Position numbers and translations under genes: made by a program
Notes under the pieces: model-generated
Seen by the model: only the letters and a program-made list of their open reading frames with translations
What the model was told of the DNA's origin: nothing
Database searches by the model: none
In this document: piece after piece, positions 33,780 through 42,266 of the stretch
Numbering within the stretch: the first letter of the stretch is position 1
Layout: the number at the start of each line of letters is the position of its first letter
NCBI GenBank assembly: GCA_033764075.1
Contig: JANRJH010000050.1
Location: forward strand, 108,480 to 172,479
DNA length: 64,000 bases
Origin: M3007 sp033764075
GTDB lineage: Bacteria > Bacteroidota > Bacteroidia > Chitinophagales > Saprospiraceae
Direction: 5' to 3'

Positions 33780-35168
33780 TTACTGAAGATTTAGTTTGTT
33801 TTGGAAAAGGAGCTGTTCGCCGATCACCCGGGCAATTTCGGCATAACCGCGTTCGTTGGGGTGCCCGTCGTATCGGAAAAAGTAAGCATTTTTGTCTTCC
33901 AGCCGGGCAAAGTGCTCCGTCATTTCAACATACGGAACACCGTTTCCGGTCGACACCGCCCGGTACATGGAGTCGATCTGGTTTTCGTACGGCAGCACTT
34001 GTTTGGCGATCTCATCCACCCTGCTGCCCACCACCTGGTGGCCGGTGAAGTAGCTGGTGGGCATGTTGCAAAAAACGAGCCGGCTGCCGTTGGCCTCGCA
34101 CACGGCTTTCATGCCCTTCAGGTCCTTATCCAGGGTTTGCAAGGCAAATTGGGTGGCCGGGTGCTCCGGGTCGTTGAAAATGATGATCCGCTCCGGGTAC
34201 TGCACCTGTCCGCTGAGGATGGCGGGGTTGATGTCGCCGGTACGAAACATATCCTGCATGGTCTTGTCGAGCGATTCGAAGCGGAGCTTCTGGATGGGCG
34301 TGAGCCCGCCGATGATGCCCGCAGCGCTCTGCTCCCAGTTTTTGCGGACGTCTACCGGGCCGGAACGGCTGCGCTGCATGGCCGCCAGGGTGTTGGCGAA
34401 AGACGACTTGAGGAACTGCTTTCCGCTGCGCAACAGCCGGCCGGGGGAAAACCCGCCGGACTTGCCGTCCGCCATCTCGTCGCTGCCCATAAACCGGCTT
34501 TCGTATTCCTGGGCCAGGTCGTCACCCTGCAGAACGCCCACCAGCACGAGGTCCGGCTTGAGCATCGGGACGGCCTTTTCCATGTATTTGAGGTACACGG
34601 AAGGGTACTGACCGCCCTGCCCGCAGTTGATGACTTCTGCGTTGGGGATGCCGTTGGCTTGCAGGTGGCTTTCCAGTTTTTTGGGCCAGCTGTTTTCGGC
34701 GTCGACACCCCAGCCGAAAGTCCAGGAGTCGCCAAAACAGAGGACGCGGTATTTGTCGCCCTTGTCCACAGACACCTCCCGGTCTCTGAGTCCCAGGCTG
34801 TTGGTTTTGGCCGTGATGTCAAACTCCTTGGTCTGGTAGTGCGCTTCCGTGTTGGGCTCGAACACCAGTCCGCCGTGCTCTTTGGTCGGCGCGACGAAAC
34901 CGACGAGGCCGTCGAAACCCACCAGCAGCGCGAACAGGATGCCGGTGAAAGCGGCGGTAACGGCCCGGTTTTTCCAGCGCTCGCCGAGTTGGTTGCGCGA
35001 GAGCAGCCAGACGGCGAGCAGGCCGGCGGCGCAGAGGAGGGCGAACACGATCAACATGTCCGGCGTATTGCGCACGGGCGTTTTGCCGTAGACCCACAGA
35101 TACGTCAGCGGATTCCAGAACAGCAGGCACAGGACCAGGAAGAAGATGTACATCTTGTTCGACGCCAT
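33780..35168 (-). CDS. Membrane-anchored SGNH/GDSL hydrolase
   Basis: A 462-residue protein with three N-terminal membrane helices (about 5-27, 36-55, 68-90) and an SGNH/GDSL domain. The nucleophile is Ser148 in VLCFGDSWTFGWG; the block II Gly (NCGQGGQYPS) and Asn region (VGVLQGDD) are visible; the Asp-x-His pair is Asp434/His436 in DGHPNERGY. It may add or remove acyl or carbamoyl-linked groups on an extracellular glycan (inference). Two bases lie between it and the carbamoyltransferase stop. Confidence 0.82.
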   Translation of the reverse strand: MASNKMYIFFLVLCLLFWNPLTYLWVYGKTPVRNTPDMLIVFALLCAAGLLAVWLLSRNQLGERWKNRAVTAAFTGILFALLVGFDGLVGFVAPTKEHGGLVFEPNTEAHYQTKEFDITAKTNSLGLRDREVSVDKGDKYRVLCFGDSWTFGWGVDAENSWPKKLESHLQANGIPNAEVINCGQGGQYPSVYLKYMEKAVPMLKPDLVLVGVLQGDDLAQEYESRFMGSDEMADGKSGGFSPGRLLRSGKQFLKSSFANTLAAMQRSRSGPVDVRKNWEQSAAGIIGGLTPIQKLRFESLDKTMQDMFRTGDINPAILSGQVQYPERIIIFNDPEHPATQFALQTLDKDLKGMKAVCEANGSRLVFCNMPTSYFTGHQVVGSRVDEIAKQVLPYENQIDSMYRAVSTGNGVPYVEMTEHFARLEDKNAYFFRYDGHPNERGYAEIARVIGEQLLFQNKLNLQ

Positions 35169-35170
35169 GA

Positions 35171-37036
35171 TCAGTCCATTTTAAACTTGACGAGCCATTT
35201 TTCCCTGTTCTCCCAGTCGGGTTGTTCGGTTTTGATGTACACGAAGTTGTTGACCACCAGCACGTCCATCTCCGTGCTCATGAAGCAGCGGTAGGCGTCG
35301 TGCGGGGTGCACACAATGGGTTCGCCGCGCACGTTGAAGCTGGTGTTGACCACCAGTCCGAATCCGGTATGTTTTTTAAACGATTTGATCAGTTGGTAAT
35401 ACTCCGGGCTGGTTTCTTTGACCACCGTTTGGATGCGTGCGGAAAAGTCGAGGTGGGTGATCGACTGCACATCACTGCGGGTGTAGTACAGGCGATCCCA
35501 GAGCGGCAGGTTGAAGTAGTTGTCGGGCAGTTGTTTGCGCCGGTTTTCCTTCACGGGCGCCACGAGCAGCATGTATGGGGAGGGGGTGTCCAGGTCGAAG
35601 TAAGTGGAGGAATCTTCGGCCAGCACGGAAGGTGCGAACGGGCGGAACCCTTCCCGGTACTTGATTTTGAGGTTCAGCTTTTTTTGCATATCGGGATTGC
35701 GGGCGTCGCCGAGAATGCTGCGCGCGCCGAGGGCCCGGGGGCCAAACTCCATGCGGCCCTGGAACCAGCCCACGACTTGTCCGTCGGCGAGTTTGCCGGC
35801 CACAAAGTCGCACAACTCCTCAAAGTTATCGTACTTCGTGCACACCGCCTTTGCCTTGCGGTTCATCAGTTCGATTTCTTTTTCCGAGTAGCTGGGGCCG
35901 AGGTAGGAGCCTTTCATGCGGTCGTTCACCTCATCGCAGGTGCGTTCGCCGCCGTAGTAGATGTAATAGGCAGCTTGTGCGGCGCCCAGTGCGCCGCCGG
36001 CGTCGCCGGCTGCCGGCTGGATGTAGATGTTCTTGAACGTGCCTTTGCGCAGGAGTTTGCCGTTGGCCACGCAGTTGAGGGCTACCCCGCCGGCCATGAC
36101 GAGGTTTTCGGCGCCGGTGAGGCGTTTGGCTTCCTCGGCCATTTTGATGACGATCTCCTCGGTCACGCGCTGGATGGCCAGGGCCAGGTTGCAGTGGTGC
36201 TGCTCCAGATCGGCTTCGGCATCGCGACGCGGGAAGCCAAAAAGCTTCTCCCATTTGTCGTCGCGCACCATGCGCAAACCGGTGGCGTAGTTGAAGTAAC
36301 CCTGGTCGAGCCAGATGGAGCCGTCGTCCTTAATGTCGATGAGTTCGGCTTTGATGAGCTCGGCAAACCGGTCGGTTTCTTCGGAGACGGGGTTGCCGTA
36401 GGGCGCAAGGCCCATCAGCTTGTACTCACCGGAGTTAACGGTAAAGCCCAGGTAGTACGTAAACGCACTGTACAGCAAACCCACGGAATGCGGGAAGTTG
36501 AGTTCGCGCAGGATACTGATTTTGTTTCCTTCGCCCAGCCCGATGGTGGCGGTGCTCCACTCACCGACACCGTCGATGGTCAGGATAGCGGCCTTGTGGT
36601 AGGGCGAGGGATAAAAGGCGCTGGCTGCGTGCGACAAGTGGTGCTCCGGGAAGAGCAATTTCACTTTTTTCTTGTCGTACGTGCCGACCTGCTTGAGCCC
36701 GTCGAAAATGAGTTTTTTGAGAAACATTTTCTCGTTGATCCACACCGGAATGGCCTTCAGGAAAGACGCGACCCCCTGGGGAGAGAAAGCGTAGTACGTT
36801 TCCAGCAGGCGTTCGAATTTGAGGAGCGGCTTATCGTAAAACACGATGGCGTCCAGTTCATCGATCGTCAACCCGGCCTCGTCCAGACAGTAGCGAATGG
36901 CGTGGGTGGGGAAGTCAGGCGTGTGCTTGTCGCGGGTAAAACGCTCTTCCTGAGCGGCGGCGACAATTTCTTCTCCGATGGTCAGCGCGGCGGCTGAATC
37001 GTGGTAGAAGGCAGAAATACCAAGGATTTTTTTCAT
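35171..37036 (-). CDS. NodU/CmcH-family carbamoyltransferase
   Basis: A 621-residue enzyme that moves the carbamoyl group from carbamoyl phosphate to a hydroxyl, via carbamoyl-adenylate. The N-terminal kinase-like domain has GISAFYHDSAAAL, the His pair in HHLSHAASAFY, and TIDGVGEWSTATIG; the C-terminal YrdC-like part has GWFQGRMEFGPRALG and NTSFNVRGEPIV. The ATG at 37036 is preferred to an upstream in-frame codon. First gene of the operon with the SGNH, DUF5989 and SxtJ-like genes. The acceptor is unknown; family members act on nodulation factors, cephalosporins, saxitoxin and surface glycans. Confidence 0.9.
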   Translation of the reverse strand: MKKILGISAFYHDSAAALTIGEEIVAAAQEERFTRDKHTPDFPTHAIRYCLDEAGLTIDELDAIVFYDKPLLKFERLLETYYAFSPQGVASFLKAIPVWINEKMFLKKLIFDGLKQVGTYDKKKVKLLFPEHHLSHAASAFYPSPYHKAAILTIDGVGEWSTATIGLGEGNKISILRELNFPHSVGLLYSAFTYYLGFTVNSGEYKLMGLAPYGNPVSEETDRFAELIKAELIDIKDDGSIWLDQGYFNYATGLRMVRDDKWEKLFGFPRRDAEADLEQHHCNLALAIQRVTEEIVIKMAEEAKRLTGAENLVMAGGVALNCVANGKLLRKGTFKNIYIQPAAGDAGGALGAAQAAYYIYYGGERTCDEVNDRMKGSYLGPSYSEKEIELMNRKAKAVCTKYDNFEELCDFVAGKLADGQVVGWFQGRMEFGPRALGARSILGDARNPDMQKKLNLKIKYREGFRPFAPSVLAEDSSTYFDLDTPSPYMLLVAPVKENRRKQLPDNYFNLPLWDRLYYTRSDVQSITHLDFSARIQTVVKETSPEYYQLIKSFKKHTGFGLVVNTSFNVRGEPIVCTPHDAYRCFMSTEMDVLVVNNFVYIKTEQPDWENREKWLVKFKMD

Positions 37037-37121
37037 TGTCAATTGATGGGTTGTACCTAAAATGAGGGATAACAATAACCTTGCCAGTTGTAACCGGGGC
37101 GCCGATTAAATTCTGATTACA

Positions 37122-38777
37122 TTAGGCAGCGACCAGCTCTTCTGCCGTTTTCAGGGCGGATGGGCTGGGTGGATTACCGCTGAGCATCACGGCGATGGCG
37201 CGCACGCGCTCTTCGTTGTTCAATGCCCGCACCTGGGTGATGGTGCGGGTTCCCTCCACTTGTTTATATACGAAATAGTGCCTGTCGGCACGCGCCGCCA
37301 CTTGCGGCGTATGGGTTATGCTCACCACCTGGTGGCGAGCGGCAAGGTTGCGCAGGAGGTGTCCCATCTGCAGGGACACGTCGCCACTCACGCCGGAATC
37401 GATCTCGTCGAAGATGAGCGTGGGCAGCGGAATGGCATCGGCGACCAGGCTTTTGGCGCACAGGGTGAGGCGCGAGAGCTCGCCGCCCGACGCCACATCG
37501 CGGATGGGCAGGAAACGGCTGCCAACGTTGGAAGCGAAGAGGAACTGCACCTCGTCCATGCCGGTGGGGCCGGGGTGTTCCAGTGGCCGTATGTCCACTT
37601 TCAGGCGTGCATGCGGCATGGCGAGTTGCTGCAGCAGGGCGTGCACCTTTGCTTCGAAGCCGTCGGTGACGGCCCTGCGGCGCTCGCTCAGGTGCGCGGC
37701 CTGCCGGCGCAGTTCCGCATCGGCCTGTTGAACAGCCTGCTCCAGATGCAGGATATCGGCGTCGAGGTTGGTGAAGTCGCCGAGTTTTGTGCGCAGCGAT
37801 TCCTGCAGGGCCATGAGGTCGTTGGTGTCCGTTGCGCCGTGTTTCTTCTGGAGTTTGTACAGCAGGCTGAGGCGATCCTGCACCTCGGCGAGCCGTTCGG
37901 GGTTGTATTCGGTGGCGTCGCTGATGCGCTCGCAGTCCTTGGCCAGCTCCTGGAGTTCCACGAGTGCGTTTTCCATACGGTCGCTGAGGGACATCAGGTT
38001 GGGCGACACCTTTCTGGTGCTGTTCCAGCTTCGGGCGATCTCCTGGAGTTGGCCGACGATGTTCTGCTCCCCTTCGAGGAGGAAGGTGTAGGCCTGGCCG
38101 TACACGCGTTTGATGTCTTCGGCGTGGCTGAGCCGGGCGAGCTCGTCTTCCAGGGCTTCCTGTTCGCCGGGGATTAGCCCGGCGTTGTTGAGTTCATCGA
38201 GCTGGAAGCGCAGGAATTCCTGCTCCCGGGCGCCAGTGTCGCGCAGGGCGACCAGGTCGTCGAGCCGCTTGCGGTCGGCCACGAACCGACGGTACTGCTC
38301 CTGATAAGTTTTCAACGCCTCGCGGTTATCGGCCAGCGCGTCGATCATGCGCAACTGGAAATTGACGTTGTGTATGTCCAGGGTGTCGAACTGCTGGTGC
38401 AGGTCGACGAGGTTTTCGGTGAGGCGCCGGAGCACCTGGTTGTTCACGGGGGTATCGTTCACAAAAGCCCGGCTTTTGCCGTTGGGCGCCAGTTCGCGGC
38501 GGATGACCACCTCGTCGTCGTAATCCAGCTCGTGCTCTTCGAAAAATTCCCGGAGGGCGTAGGCGCCGACGTCGAACCCGGCTTCTACCACGCATTTTTC
38601 GCCTTCATGGTAAAACACCTTGGTGTCGGCGCGGTCGCCCATGACCAGGCCGAGCGCACCCAGCAGGATGGACTTGCCGGCGCCGGTTTCTCCTGTAATA
38701 ATGGTCAGGCGCTCGGAGAACAGGATTTCCTGCTCTTCGATCAGGGCATAGTTGCGGATGTACAGGCGTTTAAGCAT
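37122..38777 (-). CDS. recN: DNA repair protein RecN
   Basis: A 551-residue SMC-like ATPase acting in double-strand break repair. Seen are the Walker A at residues 29-36 (GETGAGKS) with the usual RecN start MLKRLYIRNYALIEEQ, coiled-coil arms (about 150-390), the ABC signature DVASGGELSRLTLCAKSL and the Walker B LIFDEIDSGVSGDVS. Length fits RecN. Minus-strand TACCTTTG lies in front of it. HepT-MntA genes precede it on the same strand. Confidence 0.95.
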   Translation of the reverse strand: MLKRLYIRNYALIEEQEILFSERLTIITGETGAGKSILLGALGLVMGDRADTKVFYHEGEKCVVEAGFDVGAYALREFFEEHELDYDDEVVIRRELAPNGKSRAFVNDTPVNNQVLRRLTENLVDLHQQFDTLDIHNVNFQLRMIDALADNREALKTYQEQYRRFVADRKRLDDLVALRDTGAREQEFLRFQLDELNNAGLIPGEQEALEDELARLSHAEDIKRVYGQAYTFLLEGEQNIVGQLQEIARSWNSTRKVSPNLMSLSDRMENALVELQELAKDCERISDATEYNPERLAEVQDRLSLLYKLQKKHGATDTNDLMALQESLRTKLGDFTNLDADILHLEQAVQQADAELRRQAAHLSERRRAVTDGFEAKVHALLQQLAMPHARLKVDIRPLEHPGPTGMDEVQFLFASNVGSRFLPIRDVASGGELSRLTLCAKSLVADAIPLPTLIFDEIDSGVSGDVSLQMGHLLRNLAARHQVVSITHTPQVAARADRHYFVYKQVEGTRTITQVRALNNEERVRAIAVMLSGNPPSPSALKTAEELVAA

Positions 38778-38819
38778 GCCGTGATGGACTTCTGTCTAAC
38801 CCTTTTGGAGTAGACGGTG

Positions 38820-38827
38820 CAAAGGTA
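38820..38827 (-). promoter_or_regulatory. Promoter -7 element TACCTTTG for recN
   Basis: Full TAnnTTTG match on the minus strand, 42 bp before the recN ATG at 38777. No clear TTG at -33. Confidence 0.45.
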
Positions 38828-38851
38828 AGGTGAATAGTCTTTTCGTGCCGG

Positions 38852-39199
38852 TTAAGAATCCTGCTCCCCGTAAAGAATCTCTTCGATTTTTGTTTTGTAC
38901 GAAGGCAGACTCAACAGTACGGTATCCCAGACAATTTCAACTTCGATTTCAAAGTATCCATGAATCAACCGATCTCGCATACCAGCAGCAGCCCGCCATG
39001 GCAGATCAGGATGAGCATTTTTTGTTTCGTCTGAGACACGTTTGGTTGCCTCGCCAATTACCTCCAGTTGCCTCAACACAGCGTTCAGGGTTTTGTCATC
39101 CTTGGAAAAGTCATTGAAGTCCATACCTTCAATGTATCGATTTATTGACTCTATTGCGTTCAGAATGTCCGCCAGAAAAGTTTTTTCATCTCGAATCAT
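38852..39199 (-). CDS. hepT: HepT-like ribonuclease toxin (DUF86)
   Basis: A 115-residue helical protein of the HepT/DUF86 family. The RX4-6HXY motif is present as RDRLIHGYF, with Arg, His and Tyr in place. HepT is the RNase half of the MNT-HEPN toxin-antitoxin system; its partner adds AMP groups to that Tyr. The ATG overlaps the stop of the nucleotidyltransferase gene by 4 bp, the usual coupled order. Confidence 0.88.
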   Translation of the reverse strand: MIRDEKTFLADILNAIESINRYIEGMDFNDFSKDDKTLNAVLRQLEVIGEATKRVSDETKNAHPDLPWRAAAGMRDRLIHGYFEIEVEIVWDTVLLSLPSYKTKIEEILYGEQDS

Positions 39200-39513
39200 A
39201 TGATTACCAAATCATTAAAAATATGCGGTTTTATTCTCGGCTTTATACTGTTGTCTGTTACTATATCCGGTTTTACACCTAACCTATCTTGCAGGAAATA
39301 TTCCAACTCAATCAAGTCGAATAAAGTGGCTCCTTTCTCGACGTGTACCAAAATATCGAGATCGCTGTCTTTGTTGTGTTCCAATCTTGCATAGGAACCG
39401 AAAATACCTAATATGGTGACTTTATACCGTAACCGGATCTCCTCTTTTAGTTCTCCCAACCGTTCAAGAAAATGGGTGAGTGCCGGCGACTGTATATTTT
39501 TCAGTTGTTGCAT
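39196..39513 (-). CDS. mntA: MntA-like nucleotidyltransferase antitoxin
   Basis: A 105-residue minimal nucleotidyltransferase with the catalytic GSX10DXD pattern intact (GSYARLEHNKDSDLD), plus a further Asp-like strand (HVEKGATLFDLIELEYFL). MntA-type antitoxins silence HepT by AMPylating it. The gene stands first in the pair, with a TACATTTG promoter element upstream. The lower GC than recN and xerC around it suggests the pair was acquired. Confidence 0.88.
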   Translation of the reverse strand: MQQLKNIQSPALTHFLERLGELKEEIRLRYKVTILGIFGSYARLEHNKDSDLDILVHVEKGATLFDLIELEYFLQDRLGVKPDIVTDNSIKPRIKPHIFNDLVII

Positions 39514-39527
39514 ATACCTACTTTACA

Positions 39528-39535
39528 CAAATGTA
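39528..39535 (-). promoter_or_regulatory. Promoter -7 element TACATTTG for mntA-hepT
   Basis: Minus-strand TACATTTG matches TAnnTTTG, 14 bp before the mntA start at 39513. The -33 element is not evident. Confidence 0.45.
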
Positions 39536-39606
39536 GCACATATATTGAAATTCCGGGAACTTTTACACGAATTTTCTAATCCGTCAGGGTACACACAACC
39601 AAGCAC

Positions 39607-40500
39607 TCACTCCTCCCCTCCCTTGGGGTGCGCCTTGTCGTACACCGCCTTCAGCCGCTCGATGCTGTTGTGCAGGTATACCTGAGTGGCGGCCAAGCTG
39701 GAGTGCCCGAGGAGTTCCTTGACGGCGTTGAGTTCGGCGCCCTCGTTGGACAGGTGAGTGGCGAAGCTGTGGCGCAGCACGTGGGGGCTGCGTTGTTCGA
39801 GGGCGGTAACCAGCGACAGGTACTTGTGCACGACGTAGTACACGCCGTCGCCGCGCAGGGGGCCGCCCCGGGTATTGAGAAAGAGCAGGGGTCCGGCGTC
39901 GGGGTGCGTTGCGCGGCGACGCTCCAGGTAGGTTTGCAGGAGATCGGGCAACCAGGGGCCGATGGGGGCCAGGCGGGTTTTGTTGCCCTTGCCCTGTATG
40001 CGGATGACGTTGCGCGAAAAGTCGAGGTCGTCTTCCGTGAGGGCCGCCAGTTCGCCCCGGCGCATACCGGTGGCGTACAGCAGTTCGAGCAGCACGCGGT
40101 CGCGCAGCCCGGTGAAGGTATCGGGAAAATCGGTGTGCAGAAAAAGGGCCTGTATCTCGGACGCCTGTGCAAAAACCGGCAGGCGTTTGCCTGTTTTGGG
40201 CGCCACCACCTTGGTCATGGGGTCGCGTGGGAGCAGCCCCCGGCGTTTCAGGTACCGGAAATAGGATTTGAGGCAGGAAAGCCGTCGGTTGACGCTGCGG
40301 GCGCTGTTTCCCTGGTGCATGAGGTGAACCATCCAGGCCCGTATATGAGAATGCCTCACTTCGTCGACCGAGGTGAGGCTGTATTTTTCAGCGATAAAGG
40401 TCAGGAAAAGCGACAGGTCGCGCCGGTAAGCCGTCAGGGTGTGCCCGGAGGCGCGGCGTTCGTGGGTCAGGTACTCGAAGAACGCGGGTTCGTGGAACAT
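39607..40500 (-). CDS. xerC: Tyrosine recombinase XerC
   Basis: A 297-residue tyrosine recombinase that resolves chromosome dimers at dif. N-terminal SAM-like domain: FFEYLTHERRASGHTLTAYRRDL. Catalytic residues: Arg in ATGMRRGELAAL, Lys in GKGNKTR, His-x-x-Arg in HVLRHSFATHL, His in LGHSSLA and Tyr in TQVYLHNS. Length is normal. The start is taken as ATG (40500); a GTG four codons upstream is possible. It lies 31 bp after rpsU, an arrangement usual in Bacteroidota. Confidence 0.93.
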   Translation of the reverse strand: MFHEPAFFEYLTHERRASGHTLTAYRRDLSLFLTFIAEKYSLTSVDEVRHSHIRAWMVHLMHQGNSARSVNRRLSCLKSYFRYLKRRGLLPRDPMTKVVAPKTGKRLPVFAQASEIQALFLHTDFPDTFTGLRDRVLLELLYATGMRRGELAALTEDDLDFSRNVIRIQGKGNKTRLAPIGPWLPDLLQTYLERRRATHPDAGPLLFLNTRGGPLRGDGVYYVVHKYLSLVTALEQRSPHVLRHSFATHLSNEGAELNAVKELLGHSSLAATQVYLHNSIERLKAVYDKAHPKGGEE

Positions 40501-40531
40501 AGTGGATTCCACGCTGAGCGCCGGTGGCGCA

Positions 40532-40726
40532 TCAGTCGTTCTTGTGACCGTAGGTTTGCTCCTTGTAGACGGCCTTCAGCACTTCGGCACGGCGCTCTAC
40601 GGAGGGTTTACTGAAGTTTTTGCGGCGACGCAGTTCTTTCAAAATGCCGGCGCGCTCAAATTTGCGCTTGTATTTCTTCAGCACTTTGTCGATGGTTTCG
40701 CCATCTTTTACTTCAACGATCAGCAT
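40532..40726 (-). CDS. rpsU: Ribosomal protein bS21
   Basis: A 64-residue basic protein beginning MLIVEVKDGETIDKVLKKYK and continuing KRKFERAGILKELRRRKNF, the clear bS21 pattern of the small ribosomal subunit. It has a full TTGACA-N17-TACCTTTG promoter (40778-40808) and a leader of about 45 bases, so it probably drives xerC too. A longer frame from 40780 is rejected because the family starts at MLIVEV. Confidence 0.93.
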   Translation of the reverse strand: MLIVEVKDGETIDKVLKKYKRKFERAGILKELRRRKNFSKPSVERRAEVLKAVYKEQTYGHKND

Positions 40727-40777
40727 GCAAGTTGTTCTTTTTGTGAATGGTTTAAGTGACCCGGTAAAAACGGGCTG

Positions 40778-40808
40778 CAAAGGTAAGCCTTTTCGCAGAA
40801 ACTGTCAA
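40778..40808 (-). promoter_or_regulatory. Promoter of rpsU-xerC
   Basis: Minus-strand TTGACA (40803-40808) and TACCTTTG (40778-40785) with 17 bp between: an ideal match to the Bacteroidota consensus. It is the best promoter in the window. Confidence 0.85.
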
Positions 40809-40826
40809 CGTTAACTTTTTTGTTTT

Positions 40827-41729
40827 TCAGAAAAAAACTTCCTGGGCGGTGCGGAAGGTGTTGGCGTGGGCCTCCACGATGTCGGCCAGCCGTCGGGAAT
40901 AGCCGCCGCCCATGCTCACCGCCACGGGTACGCGGTGGCGTTTGCAGGCGCCAAACACGAGCCGGTCGCGCTCGCGGCAGCCGGCGCGGGTGAGGGACAG
41001 GCGCCCGAGCTGGTCGGTGGCCAGCACATCGACGCCACTCTGGAAAAACACGAGATCGGGCTGTACGCGGTCGAAAAGCGGCTCCAGGTGTTCGCGCAGG
41101 AGGCGGAGGTAGGGCTCGTCGGTCATGCCGTCGGGCAGGGGCAGGTCCAGATCCGACTGTTCCTTGCGCAGGGGGTAGTTGCGCGCGCCGTGCATGGAAA
41201 AGGTGAACACACGGGGCTCATCCTGCAGGATGCGGGCGGTGCCGTTGCCCTGGTGCACGTCGAGGTCGACCACCAGGATACGACGCACGACGCCCTGGGC
41301 GAGCAGGTGGTTCGACGCCACGGCGATGTCGTTGAAGCAACAGTAGCCTTCACCCCGGTCGGCAAAGGCGTGGTGGGTGCCGCCGGCGGTGTTGAGCGCG
41401 CAGCCGTACTCGAGGGCGTACAGGGCGCAGTCGATCGTGCCCTGCGCAATGTGGCGGCCGCGCCGGATGAAGTGCTCATTGACCGGAAACCCGATGGCGC
41501 GTTCCTCCTGCGGACTCAGGGTGAGGCGTTCCAGCTTGTTCCAGTATTCCTCGGTGTGCGTGCGCAAGGCAACCTCCCTGGGCAGCATGTCCGGCTGAAA
41601 AAACTGTTCTTCGCGCACCGTACCCTCGTACAGGAGTTGCTCGGGCAACAACGAATACTTCTCCATCGGAAAGCGGTGGCCTTCGGGCAGTTGATAGCGG
41701 TATATGGGCGACCAGGCGATTTTTAGCAC
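40827..41729 (-). CDS. Histone deacetylase-like enzyme
   Basis: A zinc-dependent deacetylase of the HDAC/acetoin-utilisation (AcuC/AphA) superfamily, acting on acetyl-lysine, acetylpolyamine or another N-acetyl group. GTG at 41729 gives 300 residues beginning LKIAWSPIYRYQLPEGHRFP, the usual start; a longer frame up to 41864 has no conserved content. Motifs are GGTHHAFADRGEGYCCFND (the His-His pair), DLDVHQGNGTA (zinc Asp/His), SGVDVLATDQLGRL (zinc Asp) and SMGGGYSRR (near the catalytic Tyr). The substrate is unknown. Confidence 0.85.
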   Translation of the reverse strand: MLKIAWSPIYRYQLPEGHRFPMEKYSLLPEQLLYEGTVREEQFFQPDMLPREVALRTHTEEYWNKLERLTLSPQEERAIGFPVNEHFIRRGRHIAQGTIDCALYALEYGCALNTAGGTHHAFADRGEGYCCFNDIAVASNHLLAQGVVRRILVVDLDVHQGNGTARILQDEPRVFTFSMHGARNYPLRKEQSDLDLPLPDGMTDEPYLRLLREHLEPLFDRVQPDLVFFQSGVDVLATDQLGRLSLTRAGCRERDRLVFGACKRHRVPVAVSMGGGYSRRLADIVEAHANTFRTAQEVFF

Positions 41730-41833
41730 GGGAGGGGAAAGCAAAAAGCTAGAAACCGGAAAACGATGCGAATGTTTGCTTTCAAATTCCCAAAAATGGA
41801 TCATCCGGTTCCCCTTCGCCAATGGGTTGCCAT

Positions 41834-42064
41834 TCACCGGATTTTTTCCCGCACCAAAATCCACACCGCTCCACTAAAAAACGCCCAGCCCAGGGCCGCG
41901 CCCACCGCGATCCAGAACAGGAGGCCCGGTACCGAGATCTTGTAGGGGAACGGTTGCACGGACATGGCCTCCCATTCGGGTTTGTACGCGCCGGAGGCTT
42001 CCAGGCGGATGGCCAACACCAGTGAAAACAGCAATACGAGCGAAAACAAGCGGCGGAAGTGCAT
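41834..42064 (-). CDS. Small membrane protein
   Basis: A 76-residue protein: N-terminal signal or helix (MHFRRLFSLVLLFSLVLAIRL), a short polar loop EASGAYKPEWEAMSVQPF, and one membrane helix (about 44-68, SVPGLLFWIAVGAALGWAFF) with a basic end REKIR. No family is known to me. It is on the same strand as the deacetylase, about 105 bp upstream of its start. Confidence 0.6.
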   Translation of the reverse strand: MHFRRLFSLVLLFSLVLAIRLEASGAYKPEWEAMSVQPFPYKISVPGLLFWIAVGAALGWAFFSGAVWILVREKIR

Positions 42065-42194
42065 GGCGGAGGAGGTTTACAAGGTTTTACATAAAGGCCG
42101 CACAGCAGCGGCGGCTGCTGGTGAATACCCGAACAGCGGCGTCTGTTATCAGGGGGGGAACGAGAACGTTTGTTTTACCTGAAGCGATGAAGAA

Positions 42195-42240
42195 AAATAA
42201 AAAAGGCGCCAACGCGACCATACGGGTCGCGCCGGCGCCT
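42195..42240 (-). terminator. Rho-independent terminator for the DUF6438 gene
   Basis: On the minus strand GGCGCC (42234-42239) plus GCGCGACCC pair with their complement up to GGCGCC (42205-42210), followed by TTTTTTATTTTT. Strong stem with T-run. Confidence 0.85.
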
Positions 42241-42266
42241 CTCAGGCGTTGAAGCGATCAAAGAAA

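Noticed and set aside
35222..36997. 591-residue open frame opposite the carbamoyltransferase
   Set aside because: Same reason: no domain, odd composition, and the minus-strand protein has every family motif.
33245..37036. Saxitoxin-type biosynthesis cluster
   Set aside because: Only the carbamoyltransferase and its small partners are present; no polyketide-synthase-like SxtA, amidinotransferase or Rieske oxygenase gene is in the window.
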